The notes under the pieces were generated by a model. That model saw only the letters and a list, made by a program, of their open reading frames with translations. It did not search any database and was not told where the DNA came from. DNA of 49,256 nucleotides, taken from an uncultured Alphaproteobacteria bacterium. Its GTDB lineage: Bacteria > Pseudomonadota > Alphaproteobacteria > CAAGCB01 > CAG-977. The position numbers and the translations under genes are program-made. How positions within the stretch are numbered: the first letter of the stretch is position 1; each line of letters begins with the position of its first letter. Below are positions 8,811-17,288 of the stretch, piece by piece. The stretch covers positions 1 through 49,256 of the forward strand of contig CALXOZ010000016.1 of NCBI GenBank assembly GCA_944390195.1, read 5' to 3'.

Positions 8811-8972
8811 AAGAAGTCTGTTTTTATTCGAAAGACCTTTTTCCTGCCTGAAGACAGGTTAAAATGCAAACAATACGGAACCGGTCATAAAGCCGGCTTT
8901 TTTATAAGGACAAAGGATCTTCCGTTATAAGAACAATCGGATTGGTTGGAAAATGTAAGCTGGAAGAGTGTT
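8811..8972. other. Short intergenic stretch with GC-rich hairpins
   Basis: CCTG..CAGG (about 8843-8858) and CCGG..CCGG followed by TTTTTT (about 8881-8903) could be weak terminator elements. Nothing else is apparent. Confidence 0.3.
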
Positions 8973-9602
8973 TCAGCCGGAAAGGGAGCTGATTTTTTGT
9001 TTTAACAAAGAGATGTCATTTGAACACAGGGCGGGAAGAATTTTATCGATTTGTTCTTCTGTCAAGTCGTAGATTTTGAGTTTTAAAAGCTGTTCGATCA
9101 GATCGTCGTCAAATCTTTTTTTGATTATTTTTGAAGGATTCCCGCCGACAATGCAATAAGGGGGAATATTTTTGGTAACAATGCTGCCGGCAGCTATGAC
9201 GCAACCTTCGCCCAGTGTTATTCCCGGCAAAATCATAGAGCGCATTCCAATCCACACACCGTCTTGAATGACTGTGTCGCCTTTGTGTCGATAGCTGTCC
9301 AAGATGTTTTCCATAAAAGGATAATTTGAAAACCAATCGTTCCTGTGTGTATTGTTGCCTCCCATTAGAATGATTGTTTCAGCGCCGATACAAACATAAT
9401 TTCCAATATAAAGCCGGTCGATATGCCACTGAGGTTTCCAGTTTTTTATACTGTGTTCGTCTCCGTAAAGGTAACGTACGACATAATCTTCAAAATTTTC
9501 GCTCCAAGCATTGGAATAATAACTTTTTGTGCCTTTTATTATGATGTTTTTATTTTTAACGGTTTTATGTAAATATTCCACCTTAGACCAAAATCTTTCC
9601 AT
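8973..9602 (-). CDS. CatB/Vat-type xenobiotic acetyltransferase (hexapeptide repeat)
   Basis: The 209-residue left-handed beta-helix acyltransferase has the landmark MGGNNTHRNDWFSNYPF (catalytic His and acetyl-CoA pocket), the hexapeptide stretch VIQDGVWIGMRSMILPGITLG, and YCIVGGNPSKIIKKRF near the C-terminus. Members acetylate chloramphenicol or streptogramin A; many chromosomal relatives have unknown substrates, so resistance should not be assumed. AAGGGGGAGAT immediately precedes the ATG. It is a single gene, in the same direction as the GNAT gene at 9673-10218, with 70 bp between them, so the pair may be co-transcribed. Confidence 0.88.
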   Translation of the reverse strand: MERFWSKVEYLHKTVKNKNIIIKGTKSYYSNAWSENFEDYVVRYLYGDEHSIKNWKPQWHIDRLYIGNYVCIGAETIILMGGNNTHRNDWFSNYPFMENILDSYRHKGDTVIQDGVWIGMRSMILPGITLGEGCVIAAGSIVTKNIPPYCIVGGNPSKIIKKRFDDDLIEQLLKLKIYDLTEEQIDKILPALCSNDISLLKQKISSLSG

Positions 9603-9672
9603 ATCTCCCCCTTGGTGATTCAGAAAAAGCCTTTTTTACAATACACAGCACAACAATCAACGCGAAGATCTT

Positions 9673-10218
9673 TTACGCGATCTCCTGTTTCATCACTTTT
9701 TCAAATCTGAAAAATTCTTCCGTTCCCGGATGGGAAGGTGTGTTTTGTTGAACATAATGTTTGTTTTGACAGGCATGATGTTGGTTGCAAAATTCAACAA
9801 TATGAAAGCCGCATTTATTGACATAGAAGTTGATATTTCTTTTTTCAAAATAGGGAGTAACGGTTTCCCATGCTTTTGTTTGAGGATATTTTTCTTCTAT
9901 AGCCTTCCATGCTGCCACTCCCAGTCCAGCACTATGTCGTCCGGCATAAATGAAAAAGAACTCTAAAGAATTGCAAAATGTTTTATTGTCAACGCGAATG
10001 ACTGCTCCGCCGATTTTTTCGGAACCGTTAAAAATGCAAAAGACTTCATTATCTTTGCAGGCAAACGCTTCATCAAGCTCTGTATCGCTGGGAATGGTTT
10101 CGGTCGCACCGAACTCCTTCATGAGAGCAATCCCGAAAGCTTCCTGTATTTTTTTCTTGAATTCTTTTTTATCGGCGTCCGTAAGAGGTTCTAGACGGAT
10201 ATCCAATTGTTGCGTCAT
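9673..10218 (-). CDS. GNAT-family N-acetyltransferase
   Basis: The 181-residue protein has GNAT features: a central strand-turn region around FFFIYAGRHSAGLGVAAWKAIEEKYP (acetyl-CoA binding) and the C-terminal FEKRNINFYVNKCGFHIVEF block that closes the active site. The substrate is unknown. Start choice: ATG 10218 follows GGGGGAAAGT directly; a TTG 12 nt upstream would fall inside that ribosome-binding site. It lies just upstream of the xenobiotic acetyltransferase gene. Confidence 0.85.
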   Translation of the reverse strand: MTQQLDIRLEPLTDADKKEFKKKIQEAFGIALMKEFGATETIPSDTELDEAFACKDNEVFCIFNGSEKIGGAVIRVDNKTFCNSLEFFFIYAGRHSAGLGVAAWKAIEEKYPQTKAWETVTPYFEKRNINFYVNKCGFHIVEFCNQHHACQNKHYVQQNTPSHPGTEEFFRFEKVMKQEIA

Positions 10219-10461
10219 ACTTTCCCCCAAATAATTACCGGTAACAAGAAGGAACTCTTGTCAAAGCGTATTAAATCAGTTTTTTATTATAATTATAAAA
10301 AGATGAAATCAATACAATGTTTTTTTATATGAAAAGTAAATCAGGTAATAATCTGTATTGTTTATGATTTTTTATTGACAATCATCATTGCGAGTCCCCC
10401 TTTACAAGAGCTCAGATTTTAAACATTTGCCGCTTTCACGATTAACACTTTCCGCAAGACG

Positions 10462-10908
10462 TTACCGCTTGATAAGCTCCAAATAAGCGGTAAAGCCACC
10501 CGTTTGATCTGCTATATAATTTAAACCGCTTTTAATTTCCCCCAATTCAATCAGGTTTTCATCAGGGGTGTTACTGTGGTCTTTATAAAAGATCCCCAAA
10601 TTCCCCCAAGGAGCGTAAATAAACATTTTTCCTGCAGTGGCAATCATTCCCCTTGGCGCTTTATCTAGATCAACCGGACGAGGAAAGCGGCTTATTTTTT
10701 CTTTTCCGGCAAAGTCGGTGAACTCCAGTTTCAACGGAAGCATTTCCAAAAATTGCTGGCTTGCAGGATTGTTTTGCATATTGATAATTACTTCGCGGTT
10801 GTTGAGTGTCAATTTAATCATTTCATTGTTTCCGTTAGCTTGGACAGAGTGTGGGATGAGTAGAGATAATAGGACAATAACAAGTTTGTAAAATTCATTC
10901 ATATTCAT
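10462..10908 (-). CDS. Exported cyclophilin-like domain protein
   Basis: The 148-residue product has a signal peptide (residues 1-24, ending HSVQA), then a domain of the small bacterial 'cyclophilin-like' beta-barrel type: IKLTLNNREVIINMQNN, LPLKLEFTDFAGKEKI, MFIYAPWGNLGIFYKDH and LIELGEIKSGL are its typical strands. True prolyl-isomerase residues are not evident, and function in this family is unknown. The gene has a MerR-type promoter matching those of the flavodoxin, beta-lactamase-fold and DUF3737 genes, consistent with a shared stress response. An ATG 6 nt downstream (10902) is an alternative start. Confidence 0.8.
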   Translation of the reverse strand: MNMNEFYKLVIVLLSLLIPHSVQANGNNEMIKLTLNNREVIINMQNNPASQQFLEMLPLKLEFTDFAGKEKISRFPRPVDLDKAPRGMIATAGKMFIYAPWGNLGIFYKDHSNTPDENLIELGEIKSGLNYIADQTGGFTAYLELIKR

Positions 10909-10947
10909 TGCTTTGCAGTTCTATATTGGAAGAGGGGTTTTAGAGGA

Positions 10948-10978
10948 AGTTTAATATTTGAAGTTGACTTTAAGTCAA
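10948..10978 (-). promoter_or_regulatory. MerR-type promoter of the cyclophilin-like gene
   Basis: Minus strand: -35 TTGACT (10978-10973), a 19-bp spacer (10972-10954) holding TTAAAGTCAACTTCAA across its junction, and -10 TAAACT (10953-10948), about 40 bp before the start codon. Fourth member of the set at 3831, 3874 and 6075. Confidence 0.7.
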
Positions 10979-11096
10979 GATGAAAAACGCTTTATTTGGA
11001 ATAAGAGCCTCGATTATTCAAAGGTTGGTGAAAAGCACGCTGATTTTTGATAAGAAAATTTATATAAATGTTTGAAGTGTATGTATTTTCTGTATT

Positions 11097-11618
11097 TCAG
11101 CTAAAAATGATATGACTGTCATTTTCTCTGTTTATGTATTTTGGAGGAATATAGCCGTTTTTCAAAACAAGCATATAATGCCGGATGACGCCAAATAATA
11201 AATTTTGTTTGCTGTTGCATTTTTGCCAAGGCAAGGGGGAAAAATCGACTTCGTTCAGATTCACTTTTTTAAATTTTTCATTATATCCGCCGACATCGGA
11301 AGCGTATTTACACCAAATGGCGCAAACTATGCCGTCGTTCACCAACCGTTGCAAATCAAAGGAAAACAGTTCATAATTTTTTGCTATGAATTCAAGCGCT
11401 TTGTCATTTCCTTGCCAGATGATCCTTTCCGTCAGACAAGATATGGAATTGCTTCGCCCGTCAAAAGTACTTTCCAGCCAATTGAAAATCTTTTCAGGAT
11501 CATTGCTGCCGGCTCTGAGAGTATAGGACTGCAGATTACAACCGCTTGATCTTATACTCTTTAACCCGTTTGTTAATATCGTGTTTCCCGGCTTGGCGTA
11601 ATGGTACATTTTCAACAT
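11097..11618 (-). CDS. Uncharacterised protein of 173 residues
   Basis: I do not recognise a named family. The protein begins MYHYAKPGNTILTNGLKS, has a central NWLESTFDGRSNSISCLTE segment and ends with a conserved-looking LVLKNGYIPPKYI. The compositional profile is that of a globular, cytosolic protein; there is no signal peptide or membrane span. The opening resembles enzymes that recognise nucleotide-linked or ADP-ribosyl groups only superficially, and I give no function. It stands alone, with a 1.5-kb gene-poor stretch on its upstream side. Confidence 0.6.
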   Translation of the reverse strand: MLKMYHYAKPGNTILTNGLKSIRSSGCNLQSYTLRAGSNDPEKIFNWLESTFDGRSNSISCLTERIIWQGNDKALEFIAKNYELFSFDLQRLVNDGIVCAIWCKYASDVGGYNEKFKKVNLNEVDFSPLPWQKCNSKQNLLFGVIRHYMLVLKNGYIPPKYINRENDSHIIFS

Positions 11619-13175
11619 GAAAAAACAGCTTTAAAATAAATGGTTCAACTGATGTGCTTATTAAAAAAGTAACATGAGATTTGAGATATTTTGAATGATT
11701 TTTTTGATAACGGTTTTACAGATGAAGAATCCATTTTGACAAAGTAAAAATGTCAAAGGAAACGAGTGCTTTACGTAATGATCATCAAAGCGGTTTTTCG
11801 TATCGCAGGAATGAAGATTTCCGGAGGGGTGGTTTTTGATAAAGTGATTATTTTGAAAGCGGATTTAAAAAACGACTTTTTATAAAGCGATGACATAAAG
11901 AAGTCGGTTTTATAAAGAAAATCGTATTGATGTGTTTTTTTATGACCATTGTTTTATCGCGACGTAACCTTGTTTGATTTCATATAAAAGCGGAAATAAT
12001 TTTTACGCATTGATTGTCAGAGTCTTTCTTTTGTTTTTAAAAAGCTGTTTACAGCCTTTTCAGGGGGAGAGAGTGGGGGATTATGTGTGTTTTTTAAATA
12101 TATTTTGTCTTATCAAGATTATCGCCATTCTTTGTTCAAAAAGGATAATGCCGTACTTTTCGAAAAATCGATAGGCTTTTTTTTTCGAGTATTGTTTATA
12201 CGGGAAATTTCAGATTTTGTCCCTGATGTTCGGGTAAAATAGAAGAGGACTATATTCGTGGCTTTTGATATTTGAGGAACATTCATTACTTACACCGGAA
12301 ATATTTTTGGAAAGTGTTGCTGAAAAATATTTTAAATATTGAAGGTCATTATAAAAACTCCGTCTTGAAATAAACTCTATGCCCATAAAAGTAAAAAAAC
12401 GTGAATATTTCTACAATGGTAATATCATGTGTTTCCCTCTGCTTGAAATCCGTCATGCCGGAATCCTCTGGCGTTTTTCACAACTTTTCATGTTTTCAAA
12501 ATCGGAAAACCTTTTCACTTTTTTTATCATTGATAATGAAAAATTTCCGGTTGCGAAAAGGATTTTTTTCAAAGACTTGATCCGGTGGAAAGATTTGTTT
12601 TTATGTCAGGTTGAAAACAACCGGTTTGTTTTTTTATTATATATGATTTTATGTTTGTTCATTGTTTTATGGAAAGCAACCTTCGTTATGGTTTCCAAGT
12701 TGCCATGTTAAACCGGAAAACAATTTTTTCCATTACAGGAATCCGTTTAATATCCTTTATTGTGTTCAGATCCGCTTTGTATCAGTTCTTAAGTACTGGA
12801 AACTGGAAGATGAGAATAAACAATTCATTTGACCGATTTATTTCAGATTTTTTCAAAGCGGTACAAGTGGGCTTTTTTTATGTTTTATTTGAGGATTGAT
12901 TGAAACATTTTCTCCTAATTAAACAATTTTATCAAGTTATGTTTTCGTGAATCAGGCATCAAGATAATCTTGATATATTAATTCCGGCTGATTTGATGAC
13001 GGATGAAGATTGAATACCTGAATGAAAAAAATTTCTTTCAGTCATTGATGGAATATGAAAAAACTTTATAAAAATCAGGATGGATCAGACCGGTAAAGAA
13101 CTTTGAAAATATTTTTCCCGAATTGATGACAGTCTTTTATTCGTTATTGATCAACGATAAACTCTAGTTTGAAAA
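11619..13175. other. 1.5-kb gene-poor stretch
   Basis: Very AT-rich. Three short plus-strand frames (11974-12174, 12379-12711, 12651-12899) are Phe/Leu/Ile-rich, lack ribosome-binding sites and show no protein family. I see no RNA gene, repeat or insertion sequence. It may be decayed coding DNA. Confidence 0.5.
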
Positions 13176-13844
13176 CTATTTATTCGCCAAAAGATAACTG
13201 TCGTCAATGCGGTTGAATATTTCCTGTAAATCGACGGAACCATCTAAACAAAGTGTCATCCAGTGTTTTTTATTCATATGAAAGCCCGAAAAGTATTTTT
13301 TCCCGTCAATGATCTCTTTTAATTCTTCAGGTTTGACTCTTAAATCAATAATCTCTGTTTTTTTATTTCCGGTCAGACCGATTTTATGCCTTTCGACAAT
13401 TAATAAAACCGCATACCATTTTTTATTGTCAGAACGGCGGATAATGGCATTCTCCGGAAACTTCGACCATAGATACTCCGGATCATGTTGATATTTTTCT
13501 TTGACATATCGGATGACTTCATTTGCATAAGCGCTATGAAACACTTTTATTTCAAAGCAATTGTCGGCAATCTTTTGTAAAACGTTAAAACAATGCGTAC
13601 GGACTTTTCCAACAAAATTACCGGTGGTTCCTTCTACAAGATGCAAGATATATTCGTCTTTCGTGGTTGAATCTATGACCTTGGTCTGAATTTTTCCGCT
13701 TGGATCGACACGGACGTTGAAAATGAATTGACCGTCAACAATTTTACAAGAGTAAACGTAAATGTCTTCATAAAGGACAAATCCGAAGTTTGCGAGTTTT
13801 TCAAAAACAGGGATTTTATTTTTAAAAATATCATCAAAAATCAT
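13176..13844 (-). CDS. MmcQ/YjbR-family protein
   Basis: This 222-residue two-part protein has a C-terminal half with the MmcQ/YjbR (DUF419) block: LWSKFPENAIIRR, NKKWYAVLLIV, EIIDLRVKPEEL, FSGFHMNKKHWMTLCLDGSV. This fold (a double-wing DNA-binding-like domain) is common but of unclear role. The N-terminal half (residues 1-115) is the extra domain seen in the longer members of the family. The gene is alone, with no obvious partner. Confidence 0.85.
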   Translation of the reverse strand: MIFDDIFKNKIPVFEKLANFGFVLYEDIYVYSCKIVDGQFIFNVRVDPSGKIQTKVIDSTTKDEYILHLVEGTTGNFVGKVRTHCFNVLQKIADNCFEIKVFHSAYANEVIRYVKEKYQHDPEYLWSKFPENAIIRRSDNKKWYAVLLIVERHKIGLTGNKKTEIIDLRVKPEELKEIIDGKKYFSGFHMNKKHWMTLCLDGSVDLQEIFNRIDDSYLLANK

Positions 13845-14238
13845 TGAAACAAAATTTATTCCGACTTGATCGAGCTATACTATAGTAAAAGTTTTTTATT
13901 CATATGGATTTTAATTCAATCATGTCTTTCGATTAAATTTGATCCGTTCAGGCAAGAATACGACAAAGCGAGATGGCAGACAAAAAATTTGTTCGGGAAA
14001 ATGAAGACATGAAAAATGTAATGATTGAAATACCGAATGGTTTGTTGTCCTTTTATTAATTGTGTTTTTTCTCGTATCATTCCGGTTTTAAGAGGTGATT
14101 GTATTGATGGCGTTGCCAATTTCTGAAATTTGATTCATCATTGTTTGATTTTTATGACTATATCGGTGAAATTGGAAAAATAATGCATGGAAAATGAAAA
14201 AAATGCCGGTTGGCAAAAAAACGTGGAGTAAAACAGGC

Positions 14239-14682
14239 ATGAAAATCAAAAAAATTGAAAATAATAAGAAACAATATCTTTCCTTGTTGCTGTTAGCTGA
14301 TGAACAAGAGGATATGATCGACCGATACCTTGACAGAGGTTGGATGTATGTATTGGATGATGACGGAATCAAATGCGAATGCGTTGTTACGGACGAAGGC
14401 AAAGGTGTATTGGAAATTAAAAACATAGCCACAATGCAGGCATATCAAAGAAAAGGATATGCTAGCGCTTTGATAGATTTTATTGCGGATAAATATAAGG
14501 GGAAATATTCCATATTGCAGGTTGGTACGGGAGACACTCCTTTAACAATCTCTTTTTATGAAAAAACAGGTTTTGTCAGAACACACCGTATAAAAAATTT
14601 TTTTACGGACAATTATAATCACCCGATATATGAATGCGGTATTCAGCTGGTGGATATGATTTATTTACAAAGAAAATTATAA
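14239..14682 (+). CDS. GNAT-family N-acetyltransferase
   Basis: The 147-residue acetyltransferase has EIKNIATMQAYQRKGYASALIDFI as the strand-4/helix-3 acetyl-CoA-binding block (Q-x-x-G-x-A type), and FYEKTGFVRTHRI as the closing motif. It resembles stand-alone GNATs of the YjdJ/YvbK kind. Start choice: the ATG at 14239 opens the domain directly; in-frame codons back to 14194 add a basic stretch with no domain role. The substrate is unknown. Confidence 0.85.
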   Translation: MKIKKIENNKKQYLSLLLLADEQEDMIDRYLDRGWMYVLDDDGIKCECVVTDEGKGVLEIKNIATMQAYQRKGYASALIDFIADKYKGKYSILQVGTGDTPLTISFYEKTGFVRTHRIKNFFTDNYNHPIYECGIQLVDMIYLQRKL

Positions 14683-15595
14683 TCCCTCTATGAGGATTCT
14701 TGTTTGACCGGATTGTTCTCAGTTCATGATAAAACACAATTTTGAAGGCTTTATGAGATAAAAACAGAACAGACTTGTGAAAAAAAATTGAATAAATAAA
14801 ATCCGGAACACTTAAAGAAGTGCGTTCTTAAAAGCGTGCAATCTGAATGATGAATTTTCGATTAAAATAGTCTGTAAATGGGCGATAGCTTACAAGTTAT
14901 CTAATGATGGAGAGGGCTTAAGTCTCCAATTAATTTCAAGGCATTACGTTAAAAGCTGTTTTAAAATAAAAATGTTTACATAGATTTATTTGCTGCCTGT
15001 TATGGACTTTTCTTTAGCTGTGTAATTTTTTCCAAAATATATTATAGTTTTTATCCATTAACTTGATTTTATTTCAATATCGTTATAAGTTGTCACGACA
15101 AAATGCCAACCGACCACATTAAATCAGTCAGTCGAACTCTGTAAAAAGTCTTTTTTTGTTATTTCACTTTTTTTACTGTTTCTGTAAGGATGAAGTCAGC
15201 ATCATTGGTCTTTAAATAAGGAGACATTGTTTATTTTTTCTGAAATCGCTTTATGAAAGTCTTCAACGGGTTTAAATTTGAAATCCAATATACTAATCCA
15301 CATTGAACGTAATAGGAGCGAACGGAATAATACCAACCAAGCTCTGAGTTTAACTCCATTTTTATTTATACATTCATTCCGTAACGGTGAAACAATCAGC
15401 GTCTTATTGATATCCGGCTTCTTATAAAATTGAGGTCGGATGTGTATTTCCAACTTTGGACTGTGAAGTACATCGACACTGTGGTGATCAAAAGAAATAA
15501 ACGTACTGTCTTATTATGAGCGTAATTTTTTTTTCGTTAAAATTTACGAATAAAAAATTCGGATAAACGGAAGAACAATAACTTTTGAAAAAAGT
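14683..15595. other. Gap without a convincing gene, next to the element's left border
   Basis: One 83-codon minus frame (15202-15453) has no ribosome-binding site and no recognisable domain, so I do not call it. A short inverted repeat GGAGA / TCTCC lies near 14913-14930. Otherwise AT-rich and featureless. Confidence 0.45.
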
Positions 15596-15730
15596 ATGCC
15601 TGAATTTAAACCAAAAAAAACAGCCATTTTCATGACTGCCGTTCAAATTGGCGACCCCAATTCGATGATAATAGAAAAAGTTACCAACGAACTGATCGCC
15701 TATTCAAAAGAGAAAAAGCCCCCTGTTTGA
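15596..15730 (+). CDS. Small ORF of 44 residues spanning the putative left attachment site
   Basis: The ATG at 15596 opens a 44-codon frame. The sequence (with AVQIGDPNSMIIEKVTNELI) looks like real protein rather than noise, but the ribosome-binding site is poor. The 12-bp tRNA-like repeat at 15649-15660 lies inside it and encodes its IGDPN part. It could be the tail of a gene that was split or created by the integration. Function unknown. Confidence 0.35.
   Translation: MPEFKPKKTAIFMTAVQIGDPNSMIIEKVTNELIAYSKEKKPPV
15649..15660. repeat. Putative left attachment repeat
   Basis: TGGCGACCCCAA matches the terminal 12 bp of the tRNA-Glu gene (27648-27659, read on the plus strand) at 11 of 12 positions. 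Similarity ends at once after it, so the match is short and may be chance. Confidence 0.35.
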
Positions 15731-15757
15731 ATGAAGAAATCGTATAATATATATATA

Positions 15758-16351
15758 TCATATCATTGCAATTATCTTTTTTTGCGCGTCCGTATTATAT
15801 TCGATATAGCGTTGTGTCGTTGATAAGGAGGAATGACCGGCTAGAACTTTGACATCGTTTAATGTCCCGCCGGTTTGACCTATAAATTTAGCGGCATTTG
15901 TAATGAAAGTCCGTCGTCCGCTATGTGACGAACACCCCTCAAATCCAATCGTCCGATATAAATCTTGAAAGAAATTCACTATCGTTTGAGCCGAACAATG
16001 ACGATTTCGTTCGCTTGTTATAACACTTTCAGTCGTCAGATCATCAACGACTATGTTCGCTTTTAAATCCGACAAAGCCCTTTTTAAATCTTTATGCAAA
16101 GGGATAATACGCCCTGAATAATGCCCCTTAGCGGCTTTATTGGGCAAATTGAGCGTATCGCTCACATTGCCGTTTGAATCGCAGACCATTGACCATGTCA
16201 GATTTGCAATTTCTTTGGCACGAAGCCCCGCTTTGAAGCTAAGTAAAAAAATGACCCGATTTCGGGTCGAATGGCGGGTCGTGTCAATATGCTTCAAAAC
16301 GATGTCTTGTTGCCGTGTCGTTAAAATTTTAGCTTGCTTGCCTATGGACAT
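15758..16351 (-). CDS. Tyrosine recombinase/integrase, catalytic domain only
   Basis: The 197-residue site-specific recombinase has the catalytic set visible: R44 in AGLRAKEIANL, H143-x-x-R146 in SHSGRR, H173 in LAGHSSLSTTQRYI and nucleophile Tyr182. The usual N-terminal core-binding domain of about 100 residues is absent, so this is a short, catalytic-domain-only form, as seen in some phage and plasmid elements. It lies at the left end of the element, about 100 bp inside the putative attachment repeat, reading towards it. Whether it or the serine recombinase carried out integration is open. Confidence 0.9.
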   Translation of the reverse strand: MSIGKQAKILTTRQQDIVLKHIDTTRHSTRNRVIFLLSFKAGLRAKEIANLTWSMVCDSNGNVSDTLNLPNKAAKGHYSGRIIPLHKDLKRALSDLKANIVVDDLTTESVITSERNRHCSAQTIVNFFQDLYRTIGFEGCSSHSGRRTFITNAAKFIGQTGGTLNDVKVLAGHSSLSTTQRYIEYNTDAQKKIIAMI

Positions 16352-16613
16352 TGAAACCTCCGTTTTTCATTATAAAATCTAATTTATATTAGAAATTATA
16401 TAGAGTTTTCAGTTGCTTATCAACGTAAGTATGTCAATATCCTTGGAAAACTTAGACTCCTTATAAATTATAAAATTTCTAATGAATTTGAATTTTTCAA
16501 CGAAATGACAGTTTTTGACGCGCAAACATTTTATAATGAAGAAAAGAACGGAAAAGCCATAATCAAGGCACAAAAGATTAAAATTAAAAAAACTTGAAAA
16601 TGAGAGGTATAAA

Positions 16614-16952
16614 ATGGGAAACGATAAATTTTTTACCGCTATTTTTTGGGTGCTTGGAAATGAAATCTTTTTGTTTAAAGAATTGGTCGAACCTGATTAC
16701 AGAGGAATTTCAGATTATCCCTTTATGCACGCTGATAAATGGCAAGAGGTAATCCGAGGACAGCCCGCCTTAAAAGATAAAAAATACTGTGATGTCCCGC
16801 GGGGGCGAATGACATACAGCAAAAGCGACGGGATTTATCATATTGCTATCAGCTCACAACTGATAAAGGACAAAAAGCTTTTTGAAGAGCTTTTAAAGAA
16901 AATGGGAATGACTGCGGACAAAGTCACTGTCAGCGAAAACCCGTTTTATTAA
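16614..16952 (+). CDS. Uncharacterised 112-residue protein
   Basis: Strong ribosome-binding site (GAGAGG) before the ATG. The protein is small and globular-looking, with PRGRMTYSKSDGIYHIAISSQLI forming an apparent beta-hairpin plus helix and a charged C-terminal helix. I recognise no family. It precedes the folded non-coding stretch and the PD-(D/E)XK gene on the same strand and could be part of the same unit. A 31-codon frame just before it (ATG near 16504) has no ribosome-binding site and is not called. Confidence 0.65.
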   Translation: MGNDKFFTAIFWVLGNEIFLFKELVEPDYRGISDYPFMHADKWQEVIRGQPALKDKKYCDVPRGRMTYSKSDGIYHIAISSQLIKDKKLFEELLKKMGMTADKVTVSENPFY

Positions 16953-16984
16953 ACTTGTCTATCAAACGAATTATGATATTCTGA

Positions 16985-17195
16985 TTACGCCGTTTTTTAA
17001 CGGCGGGGCTTAACAACCTCTCAGTAAACGGTCTGCGCGAGAGAAGGCAGACCGAAATCAAAAACACTTCTCCCAGCATATCGCTATGACTGGGAGATGA
17101 TGTTATGTACAAGCATTACGCCAAAAGCATCATGCTGTTTTACTGCAGTTGTTAACTCCCAGTCGCCAATGCTCCTAAAGCAAGGCGACTGATTG
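16985..17195. ncRNA. Candidate structured RNA: four hairpins, two mutually exclusive
   Basis: The non-coding gap 16953-17288 holds, in order: CGCCGTT/AACGGCG (16988-17005, TTTT loop); GGTCTGC/GCAGACC (17030-17053); a long hairpin TCTCCCAGCATA/TATGaCTGGGAGA (17069-17097); and CAGTCGCC/GGCGACTG with inner TGCT/AGCA (17160-17191). In addition CTCCCAGTC (17156-17164) is an exact complement of GACTGGGAG (17088-17096), so the third and fourth hairpins compete with each other. The density of perfect stems is far above the surrounding AT-rich DNA. It could be a leader of the nuclease-like gene (starts 17289), a small RNA, or a recombination/replication site. I match it to no known RNA family. Confidence 0.5.
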
Positions 17196-17288
17196 TTATC
17201 AGGTTACTTCTTTACAGTGTCACAAAGTGGCATTGATAGGTGGTAAAAGGATAAAATTAAACAAACTGCGAAAAAAGGAGCAAAACGA

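Noticed and set aside
8973-9602. Calling a chloramphenicol or streptogramin resistance gene
   Set aside because: The family is clear, but many chromosomal members act on other compounds; the sequence alone does not decide the substrate.
11974-12899. Three Phe/Leu-rich open frames
   Set aside because: No ribosome-binding sites, composition follows the AT-rich DNA, and no family resemblance.
15202-15453. 83-codon minus-strand frame
   Set aside because: No start signal and no domain; sits in a gene-poor gap next to the element border.
15640-15680. A second tRNA gene at the left border
   Set aside because: Only the last dozen bases resemble a tRNA; no anticodon arm, D-arm or matching acceptor strand is present.
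16504-16597. 31-codon frame before the 16614 gene
   Set aside because: Reads as plausible protein but without a ribosome-binding site; too short to support.
16985-17195. Retron, group II intron or tmRNA
   Set aside because: No reverse transcriptase, maturase or tag peptide nearby and no matching core motif; kept as an unassigned structured RNA.
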